Positions 26,642-36,191 of a stretch of 64,000 nucleotides of DNA are shown in pieces. Both the position numbers and the translations under genes were made by a program. The DNA is taken from the NCBI GenBank assembly GCA_900542495.1, contig UQNW01000007.1, positions 82,166 through 146,165 on the forward strand, in the 5' to 3' direction. The DNA comes from an uncultured Roseburia sp. (lineage in GTDB: Bacteria; Bacillota; Clostridia; Lachnospirales; Lachnospiraceae). Each line of letters begins with the position of its first letter. Within the stretch, counting starts at the first letter, position 1. The notes under the pieces are model-generated. The model made no database searches. It was not told the DNA's origin and saw only the letters and a list, made by a program, of their open reading frames with translations.

Positions 26642-27364
26642 TTATGCTTTATCGATCAGAGTCTGACAAGTCTGTGCCGTGTTCAAAAGTTCCGGCAGCA
26701 CTTCCTCTTTTGTTCCGACCTTGCGCACCTGTCCGTCTGCGATCACAATAATCTTGTCCGCAATGTCAAGAATACGCTCCTGATGAGAAATGATCAGGAT
26801 TGTTCCGTTGATCTCGTCTCTCATTTTTTCAAACACTTTGATCAGGCTGTTAAAACTCCAAAGGTCGATTCCTGCCTCCGGCTCATCAAAAATGGAAAGT
26901 TTTGTTCCTCTCGCTGTGATCATAGCGATCTCGATACGCTTCAACTCACCACCGGAAAGGCTTCCGTTGATCTCACGGTCAATGTATTCTCTTGCGCAAA
27001 GACCTACCTCTGATAAAATATCACAGATCTCATTGACACTCATCTCCTTGCCGGCTGCGATCGTAATAAGATCTTTTACCGTCAGTCCCTTGAAATGAAC
27101 CGGCTGCTGAAATGCGAAACTGATTCCTTTTTTTGCACGCTCTGTGATATCCAGATCCGTGATGTCCTCTCCGTCTAACAGGATCTGTCCGCTTGTCGGC
27201 CGGATAATTCCTGCGATCATCTTGGCAAGTGTTGATTTTCCGCCGCCGTTTGGTCCGGTGATCGCCACGAAATGATCGTCGATCGTAACACTGACATTTT
27301 TCAAAATCTCTTTATTCTCGTTATTATCATCTACTTCATAGGTGATGTTTTTTAACTCTAACAT
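26642..27364 (-). CDS. sufC: SufC-type ATPase of a minimal Fe-S assembly system
   Basis: 240 residues. Walker A GPNGGGKST, Q-loop FAFQQPVHFKGLTV, signature LSGGELKRIEIA and Walker B LSIFDEPEAGIDLWSF with EAGID, typical of SufC rather than transporter ATPases. GGAGGAATT precedes the ATG. It partners the SufB-like protein encoded just downstream. There is no permease gene, which also argues against transport. Confidence 0.88.
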   Translation of the reverse strand: MLELKNITYEVDDNNENKEILKNVSVTIDDHFVAITGPNGGGKSTLAKMIAGIIRPTSGQILLDGEDITDLDITERAKKGISFAFQQPVHFKGLTVKDLITIAAGKEMSVNEICDILSEVGLCAREYIDREINGSLSGGELKRIEIAMITARGTKLSIFDEPEAGIDLWSFNSLIKVFEKMRDEINGTILIISHQERILDIADKIIVIADGQVRKVGTKEEVLPELLNTAQTCQTLIDKA

Positions 27365-27419
27365 AATTCCTCCACTGCGCAGCTATACGCCACAGTATTT
27401 TTTGCAAAGTAATCTGCGA

Positions 27420-27917
27420 TTACTTTATCACGCTTCTCGGATATTTTACCATAATGGCATCCAACATATCCTCGTCAGGCTCAAATTCGTATCTTGTAAT
27501 TCCATTCTCGCCCTTGCAGACAGCTTCATAAACCTTTGCATCTGCATCGCCGGATGCAATATTCTTATAGGCAACCGATTTATCGTTTTCATATTTGTAA
27601 ATGCTGCGGTCCCCTTTCGGTGCGATCGTCAGTACATCTTCCATACTAAGATAGGCAATTTTCTTTCTCTTGCATTTGTTCTTGATCTTTGCAAACTTTA
27701 AATCCCCATCATAATATGTATATTCGTATTCCACTTCACTGCGAAATGCGAACAGATACCAGATTACTCCAAATAAAATGGTTGGCACCAGAAAAATAAT
27801 CGGTGTCACAAACATACAGCAAACTAAACTAAGACAAGTCAGCGCAAAGAAAATGATCATCCCTGCTTTATGTCCACTGGTAGTTTTTTTCGGAACAATA
27901 ACTAATTTTTCCTGCAT
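27420..27917 (-). CDS. Small membrane protein, DUF6106-like
   Basis: The ATG at 27917 is chosen (GGAGGAAAT upstream). 165 residues: two hydrophobic segments near the N terminus (GMIIFFALTCLSLVCCMFV and IIFLVPTILFGVIWYL), then a soluble domain starting VEYEYTYYDGDLKFAKI. This fits the DUF6106 family of Lachnospiraceae; my recall of the number is moderate. It lies 55 bp upstream of the SufC-type gene on the same strand and may share its transcript. Function unknown. Confidence 0.65.
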   Translation of the reverse strand: MQEKLVIVPKKTTSGHKAGMIIFFALTCLSLVCCMFVTPIIFLVPTILFGVIWYLFAFRSEVEYEYTYYDGDLKFAKIKNKCKRKKIAYLSMEDVLTIAPKGDRSIYKYENDKSVAYKNIASGDADAKVYEAVCKGENGITRYEFEPDEDMLDAIMVKYPRSVIK

Positions 27918-28083
27918 AATAAATTTCCTCCAAACCAAAGCTTTGAACGGTCACTGCTATACTTCGTTTCAGTGACCCGTAACATTCATTATATATGATT
28001 TTTTTTGTCTATACAACTTCATTTTTATCATGTAAAATAAGTTTATAAAAATTTTCGCATTTTTTCGTTTAGGAGGAACTCAA

Positions 28084-30105
28084 ATGATCACATATCAGTA
28101 TACCCAAAAAGACTGGGAAACATTCCGCGAAGGGATCAGGCGCGAATGGGCGCTCACAAACGGCATTGGCGGATACGCCGGAAGCTCCCTGATCGGCGCG
28201 CACAGCCGCACGCATCAGGGCTATCTTATTGCAAGCCTTCATGCGCCGATCGAACGCTATCTCGTTTTTTCCAAGATCAATGAAGCTGTCGTGGCAAATG
28301 GCAAAAAAATATCCTTCGAAACCTCACAGCATCTCACTTCCGGGAAAACCGCCTATACAGAGGGTCAGAAATATCTTACCGATTTTTCTTACGACGGAAG
28401 CGTGCACTACCGCTATCAGGCAGACGATTTTTCTTTTCAGAAACATATCACTTTGAAAAGAAAGGAAAATGTCTGTGCCGTCGCTTATGAGCTGAACGCC
28501 GGAAACAGTGACTGTACTTTTACCCTGACTCCGCTTTTTAACTACCGCGAGCACAGCGAGAGCAGCACCCCTGACACACTGCATTTTGACACATTTGCGG
28601 AGAAAAACACATTTTATCTTGTCCCGGAAAAAAATAAGGACATTGCCATTCGTTTTCAGGTGAGTGAGGGAACTTTCTCGAAGCGCGAAATGGTTTTCGA
28701 TACGGATATGCAGCTACAGATCGAGGTAGACCTGGAGACCGCCGGACTTGACAGCCATTACTGCCCGGTTGATCTTACCGTCACCGTTCCCGCAAACACC
28801 ACGAAACGGCTTTCTGTCTTATGCAGTATCGGTGTTGTTACGGAACGCCCTGACAATATTTCCTCTGAGGAAGCCTTTGCTATTTTAGAGGAAAATGCTG
28901 CTTACCACGAAAACCTTTTTAAAAATGCCGGATATCAGGATTCCTTTGCGAATCAGCTTGTCCTCGCCAGCGACCAGTTTCTGACTTACCGCGAATCCAC
29001 GAAAATGATGACGGTTCTCGCCGGACTTCCGTGGTTTACCGACTGGGGCAGGGACACTATGATTGCTTTTACCGGGCTGACGCTGTGCACGAAGCGTTTT
29101 AAAGAAGCGGAAGAAATCCTTCTGACTTTTGCAAAATACATTCATCACGGGATCGTACCGAATATGTTCCCGGATGACAATATGCCGCCACTTTACAATA
29201 CCGTGGACGCCTCCCTCTGGTATTTTTACGCAGTATATCAGTACCTGAATTACAATCCGTGCAAGGAGGCTGAATCTTTTGTAAAAGAACAGATTTTTCC
29301 TCATTTAAAAGAGATCATCGCTGCTTATGAAAACGGCACTGACTTTAGCATTTATATGGAAGATGACGGACTGATCCATGCCGGCAGCGGCTTAGACCAG
29401 ATTACGTGGATGGACGTCCGCGTCGGCGACTGGGTTGCAACGCCGCGTCACGGAAAACCGGTAGAGATCAATGCACTCTGGTATAACGCCTTAAAAATTA
29501 TGGAATCTCTTTGTGAAAAATTTGGCGAAGATGCTTCTGCTTATGAAAGCCGCGCCGCACAGGTAAAAGATTCTTTCAACCAGAAATTCTGGGATGCCTC
29601 CCACCAGTGTCTTTTCGACGTTGTAGACGGTGACGAGCCGGATGACCACATCCGACCAAACCAGATTTATGCGGTATCCCTTCCATTTTCCCTGCTCTCT
29701 GAGGATCAGGAGAAAGCGGTCGTCTCCCTTGTGGAAAAAGAATTGTTTGTTGGCTGCGGACTGCGCTCCCTCTCCCCTGATCACCCGGATTATCACGGAA
29801 TTTACTGCGGTGCGCTCGCAAAAAGAGATGCCGCTTATCACCAGGGAACCGCCTGGGGATTTTTGCTCGGAGGATTTTTCAGTGCCTATATGAAGGTGAA
29901 CCACTATTCTGCCGAGGCTGCTGCAAATGCACTTTCTATGTTAGAGCCTGTTCGAAAACACCTCACGGACTCCGGCTGTATCGGTTCTATCTCCGAGATT
30001 TTTGACGGAAATGCACCTCATAATCCTCGCGGCTGCTATGCACAGGCATGGAGTGTCGGCGAGGTGCTGCGCTGCTACTGCGAAGATATTCTGCCGTATT
30101 TGTAA
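28084..30105 (+). CDS. Glycogen debranching enzyme (amylo-alpha-1,6-glucosidase, GH133)
   Basis: 673 residues. The N-terminal GDE_N domain begins REWALTNGIGGYAGSSLIGAHSRTHQGYLIA. The catalytic (alpha/alpha)6 barrel contains LPWFTDWGRDTMIAFTGL, TVDASLWYFYAVYQY, QITWMDVRVGDWVATPRHGKP and EINALWYNAL, all characteristic. It hydrolyses alpha-1,6 branch residues of glycogen or limit dextrins in the cytoplasm. AGGAGG lies before the start. A hairpin GTACCTG/CAGGTAC (30129-30156) follows the stop codon but lacks a T run. Confidence 0.92.
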   Translation: MITYQYTQKDWETFREGIRREWALTNGIGGYAGSSLIGAHSRTHQGYLIASLHAPIERYLVFSKINEAVVANGKKISFETSQHLTSGKTAYTEGQKYLTDFSYDGSVHYRYQADDFSFQKHITLKRKENVCAVAYELNAGNSDCTFTLTPLFNYREHSESSTPDTLHFDTFAEKNTFYLVPEKNKDIAIRFQVSEGTFSKREMVFDTDMQLQIEVDLETAGLDSHYCPVDLTVTVPANTTKRLSVLCSIGVVTERPDNISSEEAFAILEENAAYHENLFKNAGYQDSFANQLVLASDQFLTYRESTKMMTVLAGLPWFTDWGRDTMIAFTGLTLCTKRFKEAEEILLTFAKYIHHGIVPNMFPDDNMPPLYNTVDASLWYFYAVYQYLNYNPCKEAESFVKEQIFPHLKEIIAAYENGTDFSIYMEDDGLIHAGSGLDQITWMDVRVGDWVATPRHGKPVEINALWYNALKIMESLCEKFGEDASAYESRAAQVKDSFNQKFWDASHQCLFDVVDGDEPDDHIRPNQIYAVSLPFSLLSEDQEKAVVSLVEKELFVGCGLRSLSPDHPDYHGIYCGALAKRDAAYHQGTAWGFLLGGFFSAYMKVNHYSAEAAANALSMLEPVRKHLTDSGCIGSISEIFDGNAPHNPRGCYAQAWSVGEVLRCYCEDILPYL

Positions 30106-30232
30106 AAGTAATGGAGACTATTTAGACAGTACCTGGGCACTCCGCTGCTCAGGTACATGCTAATATAATTCAGGTGCGAACATACTCCTTTACTTTTCTG
30201 CAAATTGTCTTTTCGCAAATTTCATTTTTTTC

Positions 30233-30261
30233 TTGACAATAAAGGTTCGTTCCTTTAAAAT
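30233..30261 (+). promoter_or_regulatory. tRNA promoter
   Basis: TTGACA (30233-30238), 17-bp spacer, TAAAAT (30256-30261), 22 bp before tRNA-Phe. It is close to consensus, as expected for a stable-RNA promoter. Confidence 0.75.
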
Positions 30262-30282
30262 AAACTTTGTTGTGAGCAACAA

Positions 30283-30355
30283 GCCCAGTTAGCTCAGTTG
30301 GTAGAGCAAAGGACTGAAAATCCTTGTGTCTCTGGTTCGATTCCGGAACTGGGCA
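30283..30355 (+). tRNA. tRNA-Phe (GAA)
   Basis: 73 nt. Acceptor GCCCAGT pairs with ACTGGGC, D-arm AGCTCAGTTGGTAGAGC, anticodon loop CTGAAAA with anticodon GAA (30316-30318), and T-arm GGTTCGATTCC. No CCA is encoded. Confidence 0.97.
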
Positions 30356-30359
30356 TTAT

Positions 30360-30430
30360 GCGGGTGTAGTTCAATGGTAGAACACCAGCCTTCCAAGCTG
30401 GATACGTGGGTTCGATTCCCATCACCCGCT
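30360..30430 (+). tRNA. tRNA-Gly (TCC)
   Basis: 71 nt, 4 bp after tRNA-Phe and likely co-transcribed. Acceptor GCGGGTG pairs with CACCCGC, anticodon stem CCAGC/GCTGG with loop CTTCCAA, anticodon TCC, and T-arm GGGTTCGATTCCC. Confidence 0.97.
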
Positions 30431-30557
30431 TTTTTTGTTGCTTATTTTCAATCTATGATGGTGATGTGAATCGAACCTGCGGTTCGGTCTCCGCTCCGCT
30501 TCGGTCGATGCTAAGCAGGTGCCACTGGCACCTAGCACCCCATCACCCGCTTTTTTC
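30417..30557. repeat. Direct repeat of the tRNA-Gly 3' end with a palindromic insert
   Basis: CCATCACCCGCTTTTTT, which ends tRNA-Gly and runs into its terminator T run, occurs again about 122 bp downstream. Between the copies are GTGAATCGAACC (the complement of a tRNA T-arm sequence), the hairpins GAACCTGCGGTTC and GGTGCCACTGGCACC, and no reading frame. This looks like a small insertion or a duplication at the tRNA end. Confidence 0.55.
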
Positions 30558-30565
30558 TTTTTATG

Positions 30566-30604
30566 AGGAAACCTTGAAAAATCAATGGTTTCCTTATTTT
30601 TTTG
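30566..30604 (+). terminator. Rho-independent terminator downstream of the tRNAs
   Basis: AGGAAACC (30566-30573) pairs with GGTTTCCT (30587-30594), followed by a T-rich run. Confidence 0.65.
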
Positions 30605-30620
30605 CTATCGTAATTTTTCA

Positions 30621-30650
30621 CAAAAAAACAAGTGTGAAAAATCACACTTG
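30621..30650 (-). terminator. Rho-independent terminator
   Basis: CAAGTGTG (30629-30636) pairs with CACACTTG (30643-30650). On the minus strand seven T follow. It serves the gene ending at 30727. Confidence 0.75.
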
Positions 30651-30726
30651 CGTAGGTTAGCTACAATATTTATTTTGTATTTTCCATATTATTCAAAGCG
30701 TATTCTATGCATTGAATGACTACTTT

Positions 30727-31368
30727 TTAGTTTAAAACATAATGAAAGAAATCAACAGCATTATCTTTGTTGTCTGTCGCATAAGCAATGCCGAGATAGA
30801 CCGTTCCGGTATAATAGCCATTGTCCGAAAGCCATTGGTTGTCGGTAAGCTTCAGACCACACGGAAGCGTTTCGCCTGTTTCGGAATCTGTGGCATAGAT
30901 GATTGCATCCTGATATAGCGCCAATTCAGCCTCTGTCAGAAAATCAGTAAGCGGCATCATGCTTCCGGCATCCGCGTATTGCTGGAACACAAATTCCGGT
31001 GCAAAAAGTATGTCAGCTCCACCAACAGAAAGTTTTAATGTCAGCTTCTGGTCACTGTAATAATTCGTGGAATAGTTGTCATCCTCAGAAAAAGTGATAG
31101 AGGTATCCACCGAAATTTCTTCTTTATCTGTAAATTTCTCCTGCTGGAAAAACTCATCCGTGGAAGAAATACTTTCTTCATAAGGATTGAGAGTATTAAC
31201 CATTACAATGTCTAAGGCACTTTCTTTATAAGTAGCATAATGCACGATCATTGAAATCACAAATGCCACAAGACAAATGGCAACAATGATATGCCAGCGG
31301 TAATAATCCCAGATATATTGAACCTTTGCTTTTTTCGAAAGATCTTTGAACGCTGTTTTCTTCTCCAT
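30727..31368 (-). CDS. Membrane-anchored protein of unknown function
   Basis: ATG at 31368 follows GGAGG. 213 residues: a basic cytoplasmic start (KKTAFKDLSKKAKVQYIWDYYRW), one membrane helix (HIIVAICLVAFVISMIVHYA), then an outside domain with many Asp/Glu. DILFAPEFVFQQYADAGSMMPLTDFLTEAELALY resembles the ligand-cleft pattern of extracellular solute-binding proteins, though the domain is too short for a full one. Similar single-helix proteins are common in Lachnospiraceae. Function not known. Confidence 0.7.
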   Translation of the reverse strand: MEKKTAFKDLSKKAKVQYIWDYYRWHIIVAICLVAFVISMIVHYATYKESALDIVMVNTLNPYEESISSTDEFFQQEKFTDKEEISVDTSITFSEDDNYSTNYYSDQKLTLKLSVGGADILFAPEFVFQQYADAGSMMPLTDFLTEAELALYQDAIIYATDSETGETLPCGLKLTDNQWLSDNGYYTGTVYLGIAYATDNKDNAVDFFHYVLN

Positions 31369-31594
31369 GTAAAAACCTCCATTATTTGGGCGCTTTTTAT
31401 TAACGCGATAGTTATAGGATAACATAGAAAGAAGACGGTTGAAAGGGAAAAAGTATGAAGCTTATCTAAAATAGTGCTGATTTTCTTTTAAAAACGACAT
31501 TATTTTTATGGAGAAAATTAGTTGGTAGTCAGCCTGAGGCATAAGCCACCTCGCCAAAACGGAATAAAAAAGTAAAAAAATATCCAAAACTTTT

Positions 31595-32326
31595 TTACAC
31601 CGCATAGCAATCATACCGGATTGCTTTTCCTTTCAGCTCATAGGTTGGATTTTTACCTGCAAGAAACGGACTTTTCAGCGGGCGTTTTACAATAATCTTG
31701 GAAGGCTTTACCTGAATCGCCGCCTCAAATAATTCGACCTCATCCGAGCACGGCGGCTCAAGTTTCTGGATCAATTGCAGTTTTTTATTGATGAGTCCAG
31801 ACTTTTGTCTGCCAGGAAACATCGGATCAAGATAGATCAGATCTACCGCATCCACGCGGGTTTTTAACTCCTCCACACTGTTTCCTTCGACCAGCTTCAT
31901 ACGGGCTGCGATCTCTTTTAACTGCGGATGTTTTTTTGCACGGCGCAGGGCGTCTTTTAATAATACCGCCACTACCGGATTCTGTTCATACAATGTCATA
32001 TCATATCCATAGGCGGCAAGTAAAAAAGCATCCTCACCCATTCCGGCAGTCGCATCAATTCCTTTCAAATCTGTCTCTGTTGTCTTCGCTGCACGCACAA
32101 GCATTTCATGCGCAAGTCTGCCGTCACTTACCCGGTGGAGCATGCCTTCAAAATCTCCCTGATAAGTCAGTCCGTACCCGGTCAGCGAAACGCCTTTTGC
32201 ATCAAATAGAACGGTCAGATTCTCTCCCGGCTTATCTAATATTGGCACACCTGTCCGCTTTGCAAAGGACTCTGCCATATCTCTCTGTCCGCCCTTTCCG
32301 ATGCAGACAACTATCTTGTCACTCAT
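31595..32326 (-). CDS. rsmJ: 16S rRNA (guanine1516-N2)-methyltransferase RsmJ-like
   Basis: 243 residues. GIDATAGMGEDAFLLAAYGY is the SAM-binding motif I of RsmJ (usual form DATAGLGRDAF), and DLIYLDPMFPGRQKSGLINKKLQL contains the catalytic-site DPMFP. Family members methylate G1516 of 16S rRNA. The N-terminal 70 residues are typical for length. It lies 31 bp after the ABC exporter genes on the same strand. Confidence 0.85.
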   Translation of the reverse strand: MSDKIVVCIGKGGQRDMAESFAKRTGVPILDKPGENLTVLFDAKGVSLTGYGLTYQGDFEGMLHRVSDGRLAHEMLVRAAKTTETDLKGIDATAGMGEDAFLLAAYGYDMTLYEQNPVVAVLLKDALRRAKKHPQLKEIAARMKLVEGNSVEELKTRVDAVDLIYLDPMFPGRQKSGLINKKLQLIQKLEPPCSDEVELFEAAIQVKPSKIIVKRPLKSPFLAGKNPTYELKGKAIRYDCYAV

Positions 32327-32357
32327 TTATCTTCTCCAATTTCATTTTATAATTTTT

Positions 32358-34139
32358 CTATGCCATTTCCACCCTGTAATTCTCTGCCTGTGAGTGAAAC
32401 AGCTTGTAATATAGGCTGTCAGTCTTTTTCATCAGGTTCTCGTGGGTGTCAAAATCTGCAACCGTTCCACCGTCGATGATCAAAATGCGGTCACAGAATA
32501 CCGCGGAGGACATCCGGTGGGAAATGTAAATGGCTGTCTTATCTTCCACAAGGCTGTTGAATTTTTCATAAATCTCTGCCTCTGCAATCGGATCTAAGGC
32601 ACTTGCAGGCTCGTCAAGAATCACAAGTGAAGCCTCCTTATAGAGTGCTCTTGCAATTGCAACCTTCTGTCCTTCACCACCGGACATCTCGATTCCGTCT
32701 TCCTCATACTCTTTTCCAAAACGGCTGTTGATTCCGTCTTTTAAATTGTCAATTTTTTCACGAAGTCCTACCTCATCGATCAGTCGGTTAATTTTTTCCG
32801 TATCTACATTTTTTTCCTGACAGGAGATATTTTCTGCTATCGTGAAGTTAAAAAGTCTGTAATCCTGAAATACTGCGGAAATTGCCTTCATATAGGACAT
32901 ATAATCATAGTCATAAATATTTTTTCCATTAATCCTGATCTCGCCGCTGTCAGCCTTATACATCCGGCAGATCAGCTTCACCAGCGTCGATTTTCCTGCA
33001 CCATTCAAACCGACGATTGAGATTCTTTCTCCTTTTTGAATCGAGAACGTAATATTTTTTAATACCGCTTTCTCTGCTTTCGGATAAGTAAATGTGACAT
33101 TGGAAAATTCTATTGTCTCCACCGGACCGGCAAATTTCTCTTTTCCGCTCTCGACTGTCTCCTCCTTCAATTTCATAAATTCCAGATATGGATCTAAGAA
33201 AGACAATACCTGCAGCATCTCTACGACCGCAGTTCCAAATTCTACAACCGAAGTGGAAAAATTAACTGCCGCAGATACATACATGGTCAGTGAACCGATA
33301 GAAATTCTGCTTCCAAAACGGTCTGACAAAGTGCGCAGTCCCACATACACATAGCAGACTGCAGCGATCGCATCGTTGACCACATTAATTCCACCCATAA
33401 CCCTTCCCTCTTTTTTATACATCTCATCAAACAGGTCACAGGTTTCATCTGTAAATTCTGCGGTCTTTTTTATGATCATATCCTGCATCTGATATAAACG
33501 AATGTCTTTCTGATACTGTTTATCCGCTCCAAGATTTAAATAATAATTGAATTTGCGGTTGATCGGTATGACGCTCTCCGTCACCTTAACAAGCATATCG
33601 GACATTCCTTTATACAAAATCAAAATAACAGTGATCCCCGCCACAAGCACCAGAATCATGACCGGTCCCAATGTAACGATAATTGCTAAAAGCCCGATCA
33701 GTGTCACTGCTCCGGAGAAAACTTTCGATACGCAGGTTACAATGTTTGCGATCGCATTCTGGTTGTCAACAGCAAATACTGCCCGCTCTTTTAAGTCCAG
33801 ATAATACGGATCTTCCAGATAAGAATATTCCAGATTCATAATTTTCTCTGCCATGCGCTCTGTCATTCTGCGCCGCATTGCCTCTTTTTTCACTTCTGTC
33901 AGACGCTTATACAGCTTTTCTAGCCAGGTCATTCCCACATTATTTGCAATGATAAGTGCTCCAAAAAGCAGGATCATCTGTATCTCTTTTGCTCCAAGCA
34001 GCTCATCGATCAAAAATTTAGGCAGAATAATATTCAGCCAAAGCTTTGCCGCAGTCGTCACAGATTGCAGAACCAATATCACAATATAATCGGGTGACAC
34101 CTGCCACGCCAGCTTTAAAAAACTTGTTAATTTTTTCAT
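32358..34139 (-). CDS. ABC exporter half-transporter (second of a pair)
   Basis: 593 residues: an N-terminal membrane domain with about six segments, then one ATPase domain with Walker A VGLNGAGKST, signature EMSGGEGQKVAIARALY and Walker B LVILDEPASALDPIAE. This one-chain layout is the exporter type. With the 601-residue gene just upstream it most likely forms a heterodimer. Cargo unknown; no peptide or modification gene lies beside it. Confidence 0.88.
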   Translation of the reverse strand: MKKLTSFLKLAWQVSPDYIVILVLQSVTTAAKLWLNIILPKFLIDELLGAKEIQMILLFGALIIANNVGMTWLEKLYKRLTEVKKEAMRRRMTERMAEKIMNLEYSYLEDPYYLDLKERAVFAVDNQNAIANIVTCVSKVFSGAVTLIGLLAIIVTLGPVMILVLVAGITVILILYKGMSDMLVKVTESVIPINRKFNYYLNLGADKQYQKDIRLYQMQDMIIKKTAEFTDETCDLFDEMYKKEGRVMGGINVVNDAIAAVCYVYVGLRTLSDRFGSRISIGSLTMYVSAAVNFSTSVVEFGTAVVEMLQVLSFLDPYLEFMKLKEETVESGKEKFAGPVETIEFSNVTFTYPKAEKAVLKNITFSIQKGERISIVGLNGAGKSTLVKLICRMYKADSGEIRINGKNIYDYDYMSYMKAISAVFQDYRLFNFTIAENISCQEKNVDTEKINRLIDEVGLREKIDNLKDGINSRFGKEYEEDGIEMSGGEGQKVAIARALYKEASLVILDEPASALDPIAEAEIYEKFNSLVEDKTAIYISHRMSSAVFCDRILIIDGGTVADFDTHENLMKKTDSLYYKLFHSQAENYRVEMA

Positions 34140-34167
34140 TTTCTCACGCTCTCTAAAATAAAGTTAT

Positions 34168-35973
34168 TTATCCTGCCATGCTGGAATTTTCCTGATAATA
34201 TTTTCCCTGCACGGTAAACATATGATAATATTCCCCTTTTTTGTTCATCAGTTCCTCGTGTGTTCCATATTCTTTCAGTCCGTCTCTGTCGAACAGAGCA
34301 ATTTTGTCACAGAACTTCGTGCTGGCAAGACGATGTGAAATATAAACGGCAGTCTTTCCTTTTACCATATTGCCAAAGCTCTCATAGATTTCTGCCTCCG
34401 CAAGCGCATCCAGTGCCGCTGTCGGCTCGTCCATAATGACCATCGGGGCATCCTTGTACAGTCCGCGGGCAATCGACAGTTTTTGTCTCTCTCCACCGGA
34501 AAAATCTGTTCCATTCTCGTCAACTATCTTTAACATCATCTGGTCTAAGCCTTTTGAAAAGCCTTTTACCTTGTTCCATAGTCCAACCTTTTCCAATGCT
34601 TCCTGTACCCTCGCATCATCCACGTTTTTGTCTGTTCCAGCCACATTTTCACGAATTGGAACTGCAAGCACATTGACATCCTGAAAAACTGCGGAATAAA
34701 GACTATATAAATCTTCTTTTCTGAATTTTGTGCTGTCTGTTCCATTGATGTAGATATGCCCTGCCGTTGGCTCGTAAAGACCTGTCATCAGCTTCACCAG
34801 CGTTGTTTTTCCTGCGCCGTTCACGCCGACAATCGCAAGCCTTTCTCCTTTATGTATCGTAAAATTCAGATCCTTGTATACAAAGACTTCGCTGCCCGGA
34901 TATTTGAAATCAACATGGTCAAATACAATTTCCAAAGTATCTGTGATCGCAATTTTTTCCTTATCTGTATCGGTAAGCTGCTCGTCCATCAGCCGGAAGG
35001 CATCGCCTACATACTGTCCCTCATTTTGCAGAAAAGCGGTATCCTCACCAAGCTTTAACATAGAGGAAAGCAGCGTTGTGATGAGGGAAATGTACATGGT
35101 AAAACTGCTGATCGGCATGCCATGCAGTGTCTGATAAATTAAAATTCCATACATCAGAAGATTGGTGATAAGCAGTGTTGCGATTCCTGCCAGACTGAGC
35201 AAATATTCATGTCGTTCCAGTTTTTTTACAAGTGTCACAAGTGTATCAATCTCTGCCTCATAGTTTTTCAAAATACGATCTCTGAAATTGTAGATCCTGA
35301 TATCTTTTCCAAACGTAAAATCATGTGTTGTCCTGTAATAATAATTGATTTTCCGGTTCTGCTTTGCCAGCTCCTCTTTTCTCGCATAACGGTAGTTGTG
35401 GTTTTGTCTCGAAACCCACATTGTGACAAACACATGAGCAATCAGCGCCACGAGGATCACAGGACTTAAACCAGCCGCTAAAATGACCATTCCGAGAATT
35501 GTCACAACATTTGCCGGGATTTTATACAAATGGTTCAGCATTCCCTCTATGCCTTCCTGATTGTTGTTGCAGGAATTCATCGCACACTCATTTTTTTCCC
35601 AGAAGGAAGCGTCTTCCACGTACTTATAATCCATTTTCATGGTTTTTGCGTTAATGTCTCCTATGTAGTGGATACGCATACGCATGTTTCTGGATTCGAT
35701 GATGTGCTGCAGACGGCTCATTGCATAGCCGAGCACACCCGCAATGCAAAGATAAATACACATGGCTGCGATGAGCTGCTGTGCTGCTGCCGTGTTCTCC
35801 TGCTCCAGAATACCGATTGCGATTTTCGGAAGGAACACCGCCAGAAACGGATAGATTCCCGCCACGGCCGTGTATACAAGAATACGCGGAAGCTGCTTTT
35901 TATCACGCTCAAATAAGTTTGTCATCAACCGGCGGATGACCGGAAGGACTTTATACGTTTGTTCATTCATCAT
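34168..35973 (-). CDS. ABC exporter half-transporter (first of a pair)
   Basis: 601 residues with the same layout. Walker A VGVNGAGKTT, signature DFSGGERQKLSIARGLY and Walker B MVIMDEPTAALDALAE. The first 40 residues are a cytoplasmic lead-in before the membrane helices (ILVYTAVAGIYPFLAVFL). It is separated by 28 bp from the partner gene. The two ATPase domains are clearly paralogous but diverged, as expected for a heterodimer. Confidence 0.88.
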   Translation of the reverse strand: MMNEQTYKVLPVIRRLMTNLFERDKKQLPRILVYTAVAGIYPFLAVFLPKIAIGILEQENTAAAQQLIAAMCIYLCIAGVLGYAMSRLQHIIESRNMRMRIHYIGDINAKTMKMDYKYVEDASFWEKNECAMNSCNNNQEGIEGMLNHLYKIPANVVTILGMVILAAGLSPVILVALIAHVFVTMWVSRQNHNYRYARKEELAKQNRKINYYYRTTHDFTFGKDIRIYNFRDRILKNYEAEIDTLVTLVKKLERHEYLLSLAGIATLLITNLLMYGILIYQTLHGMPISSFTMYISLITTLLSSMLKLGEDTAFLQNEGQYVGDAFRLMDEQLTDTDKEKIAITDTLEIVFDHVDFKYPGSEVFVYKDLNFTIHKGERLAIVGVNGAGKTTLVKLMTGLYEPTAGHIYINGTDSTKFRKEDLYSLYSAVFQDVNVLAVPIRENVAGTDKNVDDARVQEALEKVGLWNKVKGFSKGLDQMMLKIVDENGTDFSGGERQKLSIARGLYKDAPMVIMDEPTAALDALAEAEIYESFGNMVKGKTAVYISHRLASTKFCDKIALFDRDGLKEYGTHEELMNKKGEYYHMFTVQGKYYQENSSMAG

Positions 35974-36084
35974 AAATACCCATGCCTTTCTGTAACTTCC
36001 TATATACTATCGAACCTTTTTTCATAAGTAAACACATTTTCTGTAAGCGGTAAAAATAAAATGGTAAGTGGTCGGATATTTCCT

Positions 36085-36137
36085 GCAAACAAAAAAACTG
36101 CCGTTTTTGTGATTCACAATTCCAAAAACGACAGTTT
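36085..36137 (-). terminator. Rho-independent terminator of the glucokinase gene
   Basis: AAACTGCCGTTTTTG (36095 onward) pairs with CAAAAACGACAGTTT (36123-36137) with one mismatch; the minus-strand read then runs into a T tract. It lies 55 bp after the stop codon. Confidence 0.8.
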
Positions 36138-36191
36138 CTCATTATTTATAACAATCCAACCGTATCCGCTGTGACAATGGTAACAAATCTT

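Noticed and set aside
30129..30156. Hairpin GTACCTG/CAGGTAC after the debranching enzyme gene as terminator
   Set aside because: No T run follows, so it was noted in the gene entry but not called a terminator.
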